This document shows, piece by piece, positions 11,838 to 17,855 of a DNA stretch of 17,855 bases. Origin of the DNA: an uncultured Bacilli bacterium (GTDB taxonomy: Bacteria > Bacillota_I > Bacilli_A > RF39 > UBA660); assembly GCA_934102355.1 (NCBI GenBank), contig CAKOSO010000008.1, forward strand, positions 1 to 17,855. Direction: 5' to 3'. The notes under the pieces were generated by a model. That model made no database searches. It saw nothing but the letters and a program-made list of their open reading frames with translations, and was not told the DNA's origin. The position numbers and the translations under genes were made by a program. Numbering within the stretch: position 1 is the first letter of the stretch; each line of letters begins with the position of its first letter.

Positions 11838-13474
11838 TGGACTTATGTAAAATCAGAAATGAAATATTAAGAGGAGAAAGTATATATAACATACCACTTA
11901 GAGTAACTTTTTATGCAAGGGTATCTACTGATAAAGATGAACAACTTAATTCTCTAGACAATCAGATTTTATATTTTAAAAACTTTATAATGGAAAACTC
12001 AAATTGGAAATATGTTCCAGGATATATAGATGAGGGAATTAGTGGAACTAGTGTTAAAAATAGAACTAACTTTTTAAAAATGATTCACGATGCAAAAAAA
12101 GGAAAATTTGATTTGATTCTAACAAAAGAAATATCTAGATTTTCAAGAAATACAGTAGATAGTATTAAATATACTCAGGAACTTCTAGCTAGTGATGTTG
12201 GGGTATTATTTTTATCAGATAATATTAATACAATATTACCTGATTCAGAGCTAAGACTTACTATAATGTCTTCAATTGCTCAAGAAGAGGTTAGAAAACT
12301 ATCTGAAAGAGTTAGATTTGGCATGAAAAGATCTAGAGAAAAAGGACATGTTCTAGGCAATAATGTTATTACAGGTTTTACAAAAGAAAAAGGTAAATTA
12401 AAGATAGATGAAAAAGAAGCAAAAATGATTAGAAGAATTTATTCGTTGTACGCTAGTGGAGAGTACGGCCTATCAAAAATATCTAAAATATTATATGAAG
12501 AAGGGTATAAAACTAAAAAAGGTGACTATATCCATATAACAACTTTAAGAAGAATGATTACTAATCCTAAATATAAAGGATTTTATTGTACAAATACTGT
12601 TATGACAAAAGATTATCGAAATAAAAAACAAATTAGATTACCAATGGATGAATGGATCATAGAAGATAGTAAAGGTGAAATACCTGCAATAGTGTCAGAA
12701 GAACTTTGGGATAAAGCAACCAAATTATTAAAAATAAAAAAAGTAAATTATTTAAAAAATGTAGCAGAACCAAGAGTATTTTCAAAAAGATATCCTTATA
12801 GTGGTAATATTTATTGCGAACATCATAACTCTAAATATAAAAGAGTTAATAATAATGGAAATAGTTATTGGATTTGTAATGAATATGCAACGCATGGTGA
12901 TAAAACTTGTAAAAGCCCAAAATTATATGAAAAAGAGCTAGATAAAATCTTTAAAAATGTATATAGTTATTTAATTAATAATTTTGATGAAATAAAAGGT
13001 AAATTAATAAATATATATAAAAATACTACCTTTAATGCATGTAATGAAATAGAAAAATTAAAAAAGGAAATCAATAATTTAAATTATAAGAAAGAAAGCT
13101 TGCTCGAATTGTACATAGAAAAAGTTATAGAAAAAAGTGAATTTGAAACTAGAAATAATAAATACAATAATGAAATAGAAAATATAAAAAAAGAAAAAAA
13201 AGAATTAGAAAAAAAAGATATTAATGCAACACTTAAACAAATAAAAAAATTGGAACTAGGTGATTTTATTAATGAAAATTTTGAAAAATTATCAAAACTT
13301 TTAATTGACAAGATAGTAGTTAAAAAATCAGCCGATAAAACGAGAGTAATCCTTAATATATACATAAACTTATTTAATATAACGTATATATGGGATTACA
13401 ATAATTTTGAAAAAATTTCGTCACTTTGTAGTCACAATGAAGATAATGACAGCTGTAGTAGCTATAGAATCTAA
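11837..13474 (+). CDS. Large serine recombinase (site-specific integrase)
   Basis: The product is 545 residues from ATG 11837, ten bases after AGGAG (a TTG at 11834 is the alternative). Domain order: resolvase-type catalytic domain (about 20-165; FYARVSTDKDEQLNSLDNQ with nucleophile Ser30, GISGTSVKNR, EISRFSRNT); recombinase domain (about 175-300; KMIRRIYSLYASGEYGLSKI, TTLRRMITNPKYKGFY); zinc-ribbon-like domain (about 320-365; YSGNIYCEHH ... WICN ... TCKSPKL, first pair Cys/His rather than Cys/Cys); coiled coil (about 385-470). It would integrate and excise the element by double-strand cleavage at att sites. The final seven residues and the stop codon lie beyond attR in dacA sequence, so they depend on where the element is integrated. 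No frameshift or lost catalytic residue is seen. Confidence 0.93.
   Translation: MDLCKIRNEILRGESIYNIPLRVTFYARVSTDKDEQLNSLDNQILYFKNFIMENSNWKYVPGYIDEGISGTSVKNRTNFLKMIHDAKKGKFDLILTKEISRFSRNTVDSIKYTQELLASDVGVLFLSDNINTILPDSELRLTIMSSIAQEEVRKLSERVRFGMKRSREKGHVLGNNVITGFTKEKGKLKIDEKEAKMIRRIYSLYASGEYGLSKISKILYEEGYKTKKGDYIHITTLRRMITNPKYKGFYCTNTVMTKDYRNKKQIRLPMDEWIIEDSKGEIPAIVSEELWDKATKLLKIKKVNYLKNVAEPRVFSKRYPYSGNIYCEHHNSKYKRVNNNGNSYWICNEYATHGDKTCKSPKLYEKELDKIFKNVYSYLINNFDEIKGKLINIYKNTTFNACNEIEKLKKEINNLNYKKESLLELYIEKVIEKSEFETRNNKYNNEIENIKKEKKELEKKDINATLKQIKKLELGDFINENFEKLSKLLIDKIVVKKSADKTRVILNIYINLFNITYIWDYNNFEKISSLCSHNEDNDSCSSYRI
13440..13450 (+). repeat. attR core of the integrated element
   Basis: AAGATAATGAC, matching attL at 9 of 11 positions. 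Read in the dacA frame it codes Lys-Ile-Met-Thr, the same residues as the target site. Confidence 0.7.
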
Positions 13475-14294
13475 TAAACTTAATAAAACTGTTAAAGTAA
13501 CTGATAAAGTATTAGAAAGTTATGGTTCTTCTATTTATTTAAGCATAGGTGAAAAAATGAAATTAGAAGATATGGTTTATGGACTTATGATGCAAAGCGG
13601 TAATGATGCAGCACTTATGATAGCTGATTTTCTTGGAGGAGAAGAAAAATTTGTTAAAAAAATGAATGATAAAGCAAAACAAATAGGAATGAAAAACACG
13701 ATATTTAAAAATCCACACGGTTTAGATGAAAAAACTAAAAACTATTCAACAGCATATGATATGGCACTTTTAATGCGTTACGCTAACAGTTATAAAGAAT
13801 TTAGAAAAATTACTGGCTGCAAAAAGCATACTGTTAAAACAGATGAAAAAACATATGTATGGTCAAATAAAAATAAGCTTTTGTATACATATGAATATAC
13901 AACAGGTGGTAAAACTGGATATACAGAAAAAGCATATAGAACGCTTGTAACATCTGCTAGTAAAGATAATATGAACCTAATTGTAGTAACTTTAAATGAT
14001 GGTAATGACTTTAAGAATCATAAGGAATTATATGAATATGGTTTTAATAATTATAAAATGGTAAAAGTATTTGATAAGGATAAAATGAATCTATCAAACA
14101 AAAAAATATATGCCTTAGATGATTACTATTATCCTATAACTGAAAGTGAAAGAGAACTAATAACTATTAGTTATCAGCTTAAAGATAAGAAAAAGTACAA
14201 AAACGGAGAGAAGGTTGGTAAAGCCATAATAAAACTTGGAGGTAAAACAATTCATAAAGAAAAACTATATATAAAGGTAAAATCAAAAAAATAA
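13451..14294 (+). pseudogene. dacA: D-Ala-D-Ala carboxypeptidase, 3' fragment
   Basis: This holds the remainder of the S11 peptidase, in frame with the 5' piece after removing the element. It keeps the second motif, SGN (MMQSGNDAALMIADFLGG), and the third, KTG (TTGGKTGYTEKAYRTLV). The C-terminal part is a beta-rich PBP5_C-like domain (about 14050-14290; GEKVGKAIIKLGGKTIHKEK). The intact enzyme would be exported and trim the terminal D-Ala from peptidoglycan stem peptides. No amphipathic membrane-anchor helix is obvious at the end. An open frame from TTG 13407 or ATG 13437 would fuse a few element-encoded residues to this part. That product would lack Ser51 and a signal peptide, so no activity is expected while the element is present. 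Confidence 0.9.
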
Positions 14295-14322
14295 GTGTAA
14301 AGTTTTCACTTAGATTTTACAC
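14293..14322 (+). terminator. Weak hairpin after dacA
   Basis: AAGTG (14293-14297) can pair with CACTT (14307-14311), or GTGTAAA (14295-14301) with TTTACAC (14316-14322). The T-run is poor, so termination here is uncertain. Confidence 0.3.
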
Positions 14323-14395
14323 AGCAAAAACATCAATTTACTTTGAATATACACTATATTCATAAAATATATTACAAATTCATAAAATTAGCACC

Positions 14396-14424
14396 TTGAC
14401 TTTAAATAAGATTAACTTTAAAAT
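14396..14424 (+). promoter_or_regulatory. Sigma-A type promoter for rny
   Basis: TTGACT (14396-14401), 17 bases, TAAAAT (14419-14424), about 50 bases upstream of the rny start. The transcribed leader contains two ATGCAT copies (14433-14438 and 14450-14455) that can pair. Confidence 0.6.
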
Positions 14425-14475
14425 ATAAGTGTATGCATTATAAGGAAAATGCATTTTATGAAAGAGAGGTAAATA

Positions 14476-16029
14476 GTGGAAAGGATATTAGTTCCTGTTT
14501 TACTTCTAATACTTGGATTATTTGTTGGAGCAATAATAACATTTGTTATTACAATGCTTAAGAAAAAAAGCGAAGAAAAAAGCGCTTTAAATATTATTGA
14601 AAAAGCTAAAAAAGATGCTGAGAAGGCAAAGCGTGATGCCTTACTTGAAGCAAAAGAAGAAACTTACAAATTAAAGTTAGAAACTGATAAAGAAATAAAA
14701 GAAAAAAAGCAAGAGCTAAAAGAAAATGAGGAGCGTATCTTACAACGTGAAAATAATATTGATCGTAGAGATAATTTACTTCAAAGTCGTGAGCAGATGC
14801 TAAATGAAAAAGAAAATGAGATAATAAAAAAACAAAAAGATATTCAAAAATTAGAAGAAAAAGCAGAAAATGTAATTAAGGAGCAAATAGAAAAATTAGA
14901 AAAAATATCTGGTTTTTCAAAAAAACACGCAAAAGAAGAAATAATGAAACAAGTTGAGACTTCTATGAGCCAAGAAATTGCATCATACATAAAAGAAAAA
15001 GAAGCTGAAGCAAAAATGGAAGTTGATAAGAAAGCTAAAAGTTTATTAGTTGATGCTATGCAAAAGTATGCATCTGATGTTACTAATGAACAGACAGTAT
15101 CAGTAATTACCTTACCTAATGATGATATGAAAGGTAGAATTATTGGTAGAGAAGGTAGAAATATAAGAACTATAGAAGCTGTAACCGGTGTTGATTTAAT
15201 AATTGATGATACACCTGAAGCAATAGTTTTATCTAGTTTTGACCCGCTTAGAAGAGAAATTGCTAAGCAAACAATAGAAACTTTAATAAAAGATGGAAGA
15301 ATTCATCCATCTAGAATTGAAGAAGTATATGATAAAGTATGTAAAGAATTAAATGTTAAGATTAGAGAATATGGTGAAGAAGCTATATTTGAACTTGGAA
15401 TTACTAAACTAGACCCAGAATTAGTTACAATACTTGGTAAACTTAACTTTAGAACTAGTTATGGTCAAAATGCACTTTTACATTCTAAGGAAGTTGCTCA
15501 TCTTGCAGGCATTATGGCCGCTGAATTAGGAGAAAATGTGCAGTTAGCTAAAAGAGCGGGATTACTTCATGATATTGGTAAAGCAATTGATTTTGAAGTT
15601 GAAGGTAGTCATGTTGAAATAGGTGCTGATTTAGCTAAAAAGTATGGTGAAGATGGAGTGGTGTTAAATGCCATTGAATCACATCATGGAAATAAGGAAC
15701 CTAATAATATTATTTCAGTTTTAGTTGCAATAGCAGATAGTCTATCAGCAGCAAGACCAGGTGCAAGAAATGACTCTTTAGAAAATTACGTTAAAAGGTT
15801 AGAACAATTAGAGTCAATTGCAAAAGATTTTGATGGTGTTGAAAAAGCTTATGCTATGCAAGCAGGAAGAGAATTAAGGGTAATTGTTGAACCTGAAAAA
15901 ATAGATGACATAGGAAGTTATAAAACAGCAAGGGATATTAAAGATAGAATTGAAAAAGAAATGCAATATCCTGGTACTGTAAAAGTAACTGTAATTCGTG
16001 AAACTAGAGCTATAGAAGAGGCTAAATAG
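14476..16029 (+). CDS. rny: Ribonuclease Y
   Basis: A membrane-anchored endoribonuclease that starts mRNA decay and processing in many Bacillota. The 517 residues compare with about 520 in B. subtilis. It starts with GTG 14476 after AGAGAGG (14463-14469). The N-terminal helix ILVPVLLLILGLFVGAIITFV (4-24) anchors it. A long charged coiled coil follows (about 30-190). The KH domain has GRIIGREGRNIRTIEAVTG (about 220-240). The HD domain has LHSKEVAHLAG, LLHDIGKAID (His-Asp metal ligands) and ESHHGN, with a C-terminal Rny-specific region. It follows dacA with its own promoter and terminator. Confidence 0.98.
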   Translation: MERILVPVLLLILGLFVGAIITFVITMLKKKSEEKSALNIIEKAKKDAEKAKRDALLEAKEETYKLKLETDKEIKEKKQELKENEERILQRENNIDRRDNLLQSREQMLNEKENEIIKKQKDIQKLEEKAENVIKEQIEKLEKISGFSKKHAKEEIMKQVETSMSQEIASYIKEKEAEAKMEVDKKAKSLLVDAMQKYASDVTNEQTVSVITLPNDDMKGRIIGREGRNIRTIEAVTGVDLIIDDTPEAIVLSSFDPLRREIAKQTIETLIKDGRIHPSRIEEVYDKVCKELNVKIREYGEEAIFELGITKLDPELVTILGKLNFRTSYGQNALLHSKEVAHLAGIMAAELGENVQLAKRAGLLHDIGKAIDFEVEGSHVEIGADLAKKYGEDGVVLNAIESHHGNKEPNNIISVLVAIADSLSAARPGARNDSLENYVKRLEQLESIAKDFDGVEKAYAMQAGRELRVIVEPEKIDDIGSYKTARDIKDRIEKEMQYPGTVKVTVIRETRAIEEAK

Positions 16030-16032
16030 TAT

Positions 16033-16064
16033 AAAACAGTTAAACATAAGTTTAGCTGTTTTTT
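16033..16064 (+). terminator. rny terminator
   Basis: 16033-16045 pairs with 16050-16062 over 13 positions including one T-G pair, with a 4-base loop and a T-run. Confidence 0.88.
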
Positions 16065-16089
16065 CATATTATTAACTAGGAGGCCTTAT

Positions 16090-17025
16090 ATGAAAAACGT
16101 TATAACTTACTACTATGGAATGCATATAGATAAAATAATACATAGAAATGATAAATATTTTTTTGAATATTCTAATCAAGAGTATGTTTTTGAATCATAT
16201 AATAGGCCTATAGAAGATATAGATTCATTATATAAAATAAATGGTGAAATGATTAATAATAATATATTAGTTCATGAAATAGTTTTAAATAAGGAGAATA
16301 AAATTTTAACGTATGTGAATAATATTCCATATATATTAATGGAAGTATTTATAAATAAAAATGCTAAAGTTACGCTATCAGAAATATGCTATATTAATAA
16401 TAGTAGTATAAATATAGATTGTAGTAAAATACTTGATAGATCTGATTGGACTACACTTTGGGAAACAAAAAATGATTATTTTGAATCGCAAATAAGTGAA
16501 ATATCAGTTAAATATCCAATCCTATGTAGTTATGCTAATTATTATATAGGATTAGCTGAAAATGCAATTTACTATGTAAGAGAAGTATTAAAAACAAATG
16601 AAATGGTGTATAAAAGTATATGTCACAAAAGAATAAATAGTAAAGGAGGACTTTACCAGCTATATCACCCGATGAGTTTTATATGTGATTTTAGAGTAAG
16701 AGATGTTGCAGAGTATATTAAGTCGGCTTTTTTTAATGAACAAGATGCTTATCTATTATTAGATGAATACTTTAAAAATAATATGGTAAGCTATAAAGAG
16801 GCTCTTTTATTTTATGGAAGATTGCTTTATCCATCTTACTTTTTTGATACATATGATGATATAGTAAATAATAATTTGAATGAAAAAATTATAGAGAGTA
16901 TAGTATTAAAATCTTGTTTATATGAAGACTTTTTGCTTTACGTACATATTTATTTAACCAATCTTTATAATAGTTATATTCCAGGAGTTGATTGGATAAT
17001 AAAAAGAAGCCTTCCAATAGGTTAG
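16090..17025 (+). CDS. YutH/CotS-like spore-coat kinase homologue
   Basis: The product has 311 residues and AGGAGG lies eight bases before the ATG. It resembles the degenerate aminoglycoside-phosphotransferase-like proteins of spore coats (CotS/YutH). Shared-looking blocks are WTTLWETKNDYFESQISEI, YANYYIGLAENAIYYVRE, SICHKRIN (where active kinases have the catalytic HxD loop), LYQLYHPMSFICDFRVRDVA then EYIKSAFF, and a C-terminal helical part ending YIPGVDWIIKRS. The N-terminal lobe is poorly conserved and no convincing ATP-binding loop is visible, so catalysis is doubtful. In B. subtilis yutH lies close to the NifU-like yutI, and the NifU-like gene is the convergent neighbour here, which supports the call. 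It suggests a spore-forming ancestry. Family assignment is from memory of the pattern. Confidence 0.65.
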   Translation: MKNVITYYYGMHIDKIIHRNDKYFFEYSNQEYVFESYNRPIEDIDSLYKINGEMINNNILVHEIVLNKENKILTYVNNIPYILMEVFINKNAKVTLSEICYINNSSINIDCSKILDRSDWTTLWETKNDYFESQISEISVKYPILCSYANYYIGLAENAIYYVREVLKTNEMVYKSICHKRINSKGGLYQLYHPMSFICDFRVRDVAEYIKSAFFNEQDAYLLLDEYFKNNMVSYKEALLFYGRLLYPSYFFDTYDDIVNNNLNEKIIESIVLKSCLYEDFLLYVHIYLTNLYNSYIPGVDWIIKRSLPIG

Positions 17026-17033
17026 TCTTCTTT
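17003..17033. terminator. Possible bidirectional terminator across overlapping 3' ends
   Basis: AAAGAAG (17003-17009) pairs with CTTCTTT (17027-17033), with A-rich flank on the left and T-rich flank on the right. This could serve both convergent genes, whose stop codons overlap at 17022-17025. The stem lies within coding sequence. Confidence 0.4.
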
Positions 17034-17258
17034 GATATTTTCAACTCTTATTATTTCTGGGATTTCTGATACTAGTATTTCTTCAACAGTATTTTGAAGA
17101 GTCACGTCAGCGAATGAGCAGCCAGCACAGGCACCGCTAAGTTTAACATAACATATGCCATCTTCAATTTTTACGAATTCAACATCGCCGCCATCATGGT
17201 TTAGATATGGTCGTACTTTTTCTAAAACTTCTTTTGCTTTTTTTTCAATGTCGTTCAT
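17022..17258 (-). CDS. NifU-like C-terminal domain iron-sulphur scaffold (YutI/NfuA type)
   Basis: A short stand-alone NifU C-terminal domain, 78 residues from the ATG at 17258. GGTGAG lies just upstream and includes the alternative in-frame GTG at 17267. The motif GACAGCSFADVTLQNTVEEI carries the CxxC pair that binds a 4Fe-4S cluster, preceded by the usual VRPYLNHDGGDVEFV. It would carry or deliver Fe-S clusters to target proteins in the cytosol. It has its own promoter, is divergent from the S1-domain gene and convergent with the YutH-like gene. Confidence 0.95.
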   Translation of the reverse strand: MNDIEKKAKEVLEKVRPYLNHDGGDVEFVKIEDGICYVKLSGACAGCSFADVTLQNTVEEILVSEIPEIIRVENIKED

Positions 17259-17274
17259 TTTTCTCACCGGGATA

Positions 17275-17303
17275 ATTATACTGCGTATATTAAATAAAGT
17301 AAA
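17275..17303 (-). promoter_or_regulatory. Promoter of the NifU-like gene
   Basis: On the minus strand TTTACT (17303-17298), 17 bases, TATAAT (17280-17275), 17 bases before the ATG. Confidence 0.65.
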
Positions 17304-17329
17304 GCGCTCTTTTTAAAATATTAATATTG

Positions 17330-17338
17330 TGATATAAT
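17330..17338 (+). promoter_or_regulatory. Extended -10 promoter of the S1-domain gene
   Basis: TGATATAAT fits the extended -10 pattern TGnTATAAT (TG 17330-17331, TATAAT 17333-17338). No good -35 hexamer is present at the right distance, which an extended -10 can tolerate. Confidence 0.6.
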
Positions 17339-17358
17339 TCATTTAGAGGGTGCATATT

Positions 17359-17718
17359 ATGTCTAAATATGAGAAGGGTAAGATATATAAGGCTAGAGTA
17401 ACATCGATTGAACGTTACGGAGTATTTGCTTCATTAGATGAAGAATATAGTGGTCTTATTCATATATCTGAATTGTTTGATGGATTTGTAAAAAATATTA
17501 ATGAATTGGTAGAAATTGGGGATATTATTAATGTTAGAATACTAGATTGTTCTAATAAAAAAAATCAGTTAAGACTTTCTGCTAAAGAGTCTGGAAATGA
17601 TTTTACAAAGAATAAAAAAAGTGGAATTAAGGAATCTGTCTTTGGCTTTTACTTATTAAAACTATCATTACCGGGCTGGATAAGTAAAAAAATGAAAGAG
17701 ATTGATAAAAAATCGTAG
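17359..17718 (+). CDS. S1-domain RNA-binding protein (CvfD/GSP13 type)
   Basis: The product has 119 residues from ATG 17359, eight bases after AGAGGG. An in-frame GTG at 17350 is part of that site and is not preferred. One S1 OB-fold domain occupies residues 1-75: YEKGKIYKARVTSIERYGVF, then GLIHISELFDGFVKNINELV, EIGDIINVRILD and NQLRLSAKES, the standard order of the fold. A basic tail of about 40 residues follows. This length and layout match the small S1 proteins YugI (GSP13) of B. subtilis and CvfD of streptococci, which bind RNA and/or ribosomes and affect stress and translation. It is a single-gene unit, followed by the tRNA promoter. Confidence 0.88.
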   Translation: MSKYEKGKIYKARVTSIERYGVFASLDEEYSGLIHISELFDGFVKNINELVEIGDIINVRILDCSNKKNQLRLSAKESGNDFTKNKKSGIKESVFGFYLLKLSLPGWISKKMKEIDKKS

Positions 17719-17725
17719 AACTTAC

Positions 17726-17754
17726 TTGACAATCTGCAAAATAACTGATATATT
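17726..17754 (+). promoter_or_regulatory. Promoter of the tRNA gene
   Basis: TTGACA (17726-17731), 17 bases, TATATT (17749-17754), about 25 bases before the tRNA 5' end. Confidence 0.75.
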
Positions 17755-17779
17755 TATATACGTCCTCAGGTATATTTAT

Positions 17780-17855
17780 GGATGCTTAGCTCAGTTGGTT
17801 AGAGCACCTGCCTTACAAGCAGGGGGTCATAGGTTCGAGTCCTATAGCGTCCACC
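17780..17855 (+). tRNA. tRNA-Val(UAC), 3' end at window edge
   Basis: The cloverleaf is complete. The acceptor stem is 17780-17786 with 17846-17852 (one T-G pair). The anticodon stem is CCTGC/GCAGG (17807-17811, 17819-17823), with loop CTTACAA and anticodon TAC at 17814-17816. The T arm is ATAGG-TTCGAGT-CCTAT. After the discriminator A (17853) the encoded CC is present and the final A of CCA would be the first base beyond the window. More tRNA genes may follow. Confidence 0.96.

Larger units (their letters stand above)
8677..13450 (+). mobile_element. Serine-recombinase integrative element inserted in dacA
   Basis: The bounds are set by the interrupted host gene. Both ends carry ATGAC (8677-8681 and 13446-13450), and removing one copy plus the intervening DNA restores a continuous 337-residue carboxypeptidase. 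The element is about 4.77 kb. Left to right it holds a non-coding end of about 230 bases, a broken radical-SAM/phosphatase fusion gene, an S51 peptidase gene, a terminator, a 36-codon ORF and a large serine recombinase gene reaching the right end. All genes point toward attR. No conjugation, replication or phage genes are visible, so it is a minimal integrative unit or a decayed larger one. Confidence 0.85.

Noticed and set aside
13407..13450. Separate start making the dacA 3' half an independent gene
   Set aside because: TTG 13407 and ATG 13437 have no ribosome binding site, and the product would lack the catalytic serine and a signal peptide.
1..17855. CRISPR array or tandem repeat arrays
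   Set aside because: No regularly spaced repeats are visible; the only long repeats are the two htpG-end copies and the palindrome at 8911.
1..17855. DGR template repeat or reverse transcriptase in this window
   Set aside because: No second copy of 2561-2686 and no reverse transcriptase motifs (such as YxDD in a suitable protein) were seen, so any DGR machinery must be elsewhere.

Overview
The window comes from a very AT-rich Bacillota (low-GC Gram-positive) chromosome, most likely one of the gut Bacilli related to Erysipelotrichia/RF39. That placement is an inference from gene content: ribonuclease Y, UppP, HtpG with a CIRCE-like operator, a DUF3603-like protein, a YutH/CotS-like spore-coat kinase homologue beside a NifU-type scaffold, and a CvfD/GSP13-type S1 protein. 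TAG, TAA and TGA are all used as ordinary stops. Most genes have AGGAGG-like ribosome binding sites, and several have near-consensus sigma-A promoters.

Layout. 1-1185: holA (DNA polymerase III delta) behind a foldable leader, then a 33-residue membrane peptide and a terminator. 1223-2900: a secreted or surface protein whose last 42 codons jump to 55% GC and look like the variable region of a diversity-generating retroelement (DGR) target. A run of hairpins and a 37-codon ORF follow. 3013-3822 (minus): uppP. 3908-5718: a small membrane protein, a DUF3603-like protein, a lipoprotein and another small membrane protein. 5759-7724: htpG under a consensus promoter overlapped by a CIRCE-like operator. 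7753-8393: a RelB/DinJ-YafQ toxin-antitoxin locus, toxin broken by an amber codon, bracketed by two copies of the htpG 3' end and terminator. 8512-14294: a D-Ala-D-Ala carboxypeptidase gene (dacA-like) split by a roughly 4.77-kb integrated element. 14396-17855: rny, a YutH-like gene, a NifU-like gene (minus), an S1-domain gene and tRNA-Val(UAC).

The mobile element (about 8677-13450) is bounded by a 5-bp ATGAC core. Removing it rebuilds a 337-residue S11 peptidase in frame. It carries a large serine recombinase preceded by an overlapping 36-codon ORF, an S51 (peptidase E-like) hydrolase, and a radical-SAM/histidine-phosphatase fusion. The fusion has lost its cysteine cluster and its link to the start codon, at a 19-bp palindrome. 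No phage structural, replication or conjugation genes are visible. Integration splits dacA three codons after the catalytic lysine and also changes the recombinase's own C-terminus, because its stop codon lies in host DNA.

The items most worth following up are the DGR-like variable region with its structured 3' flank, and the dacA-disrupting recombinase element with its unusual cargo.
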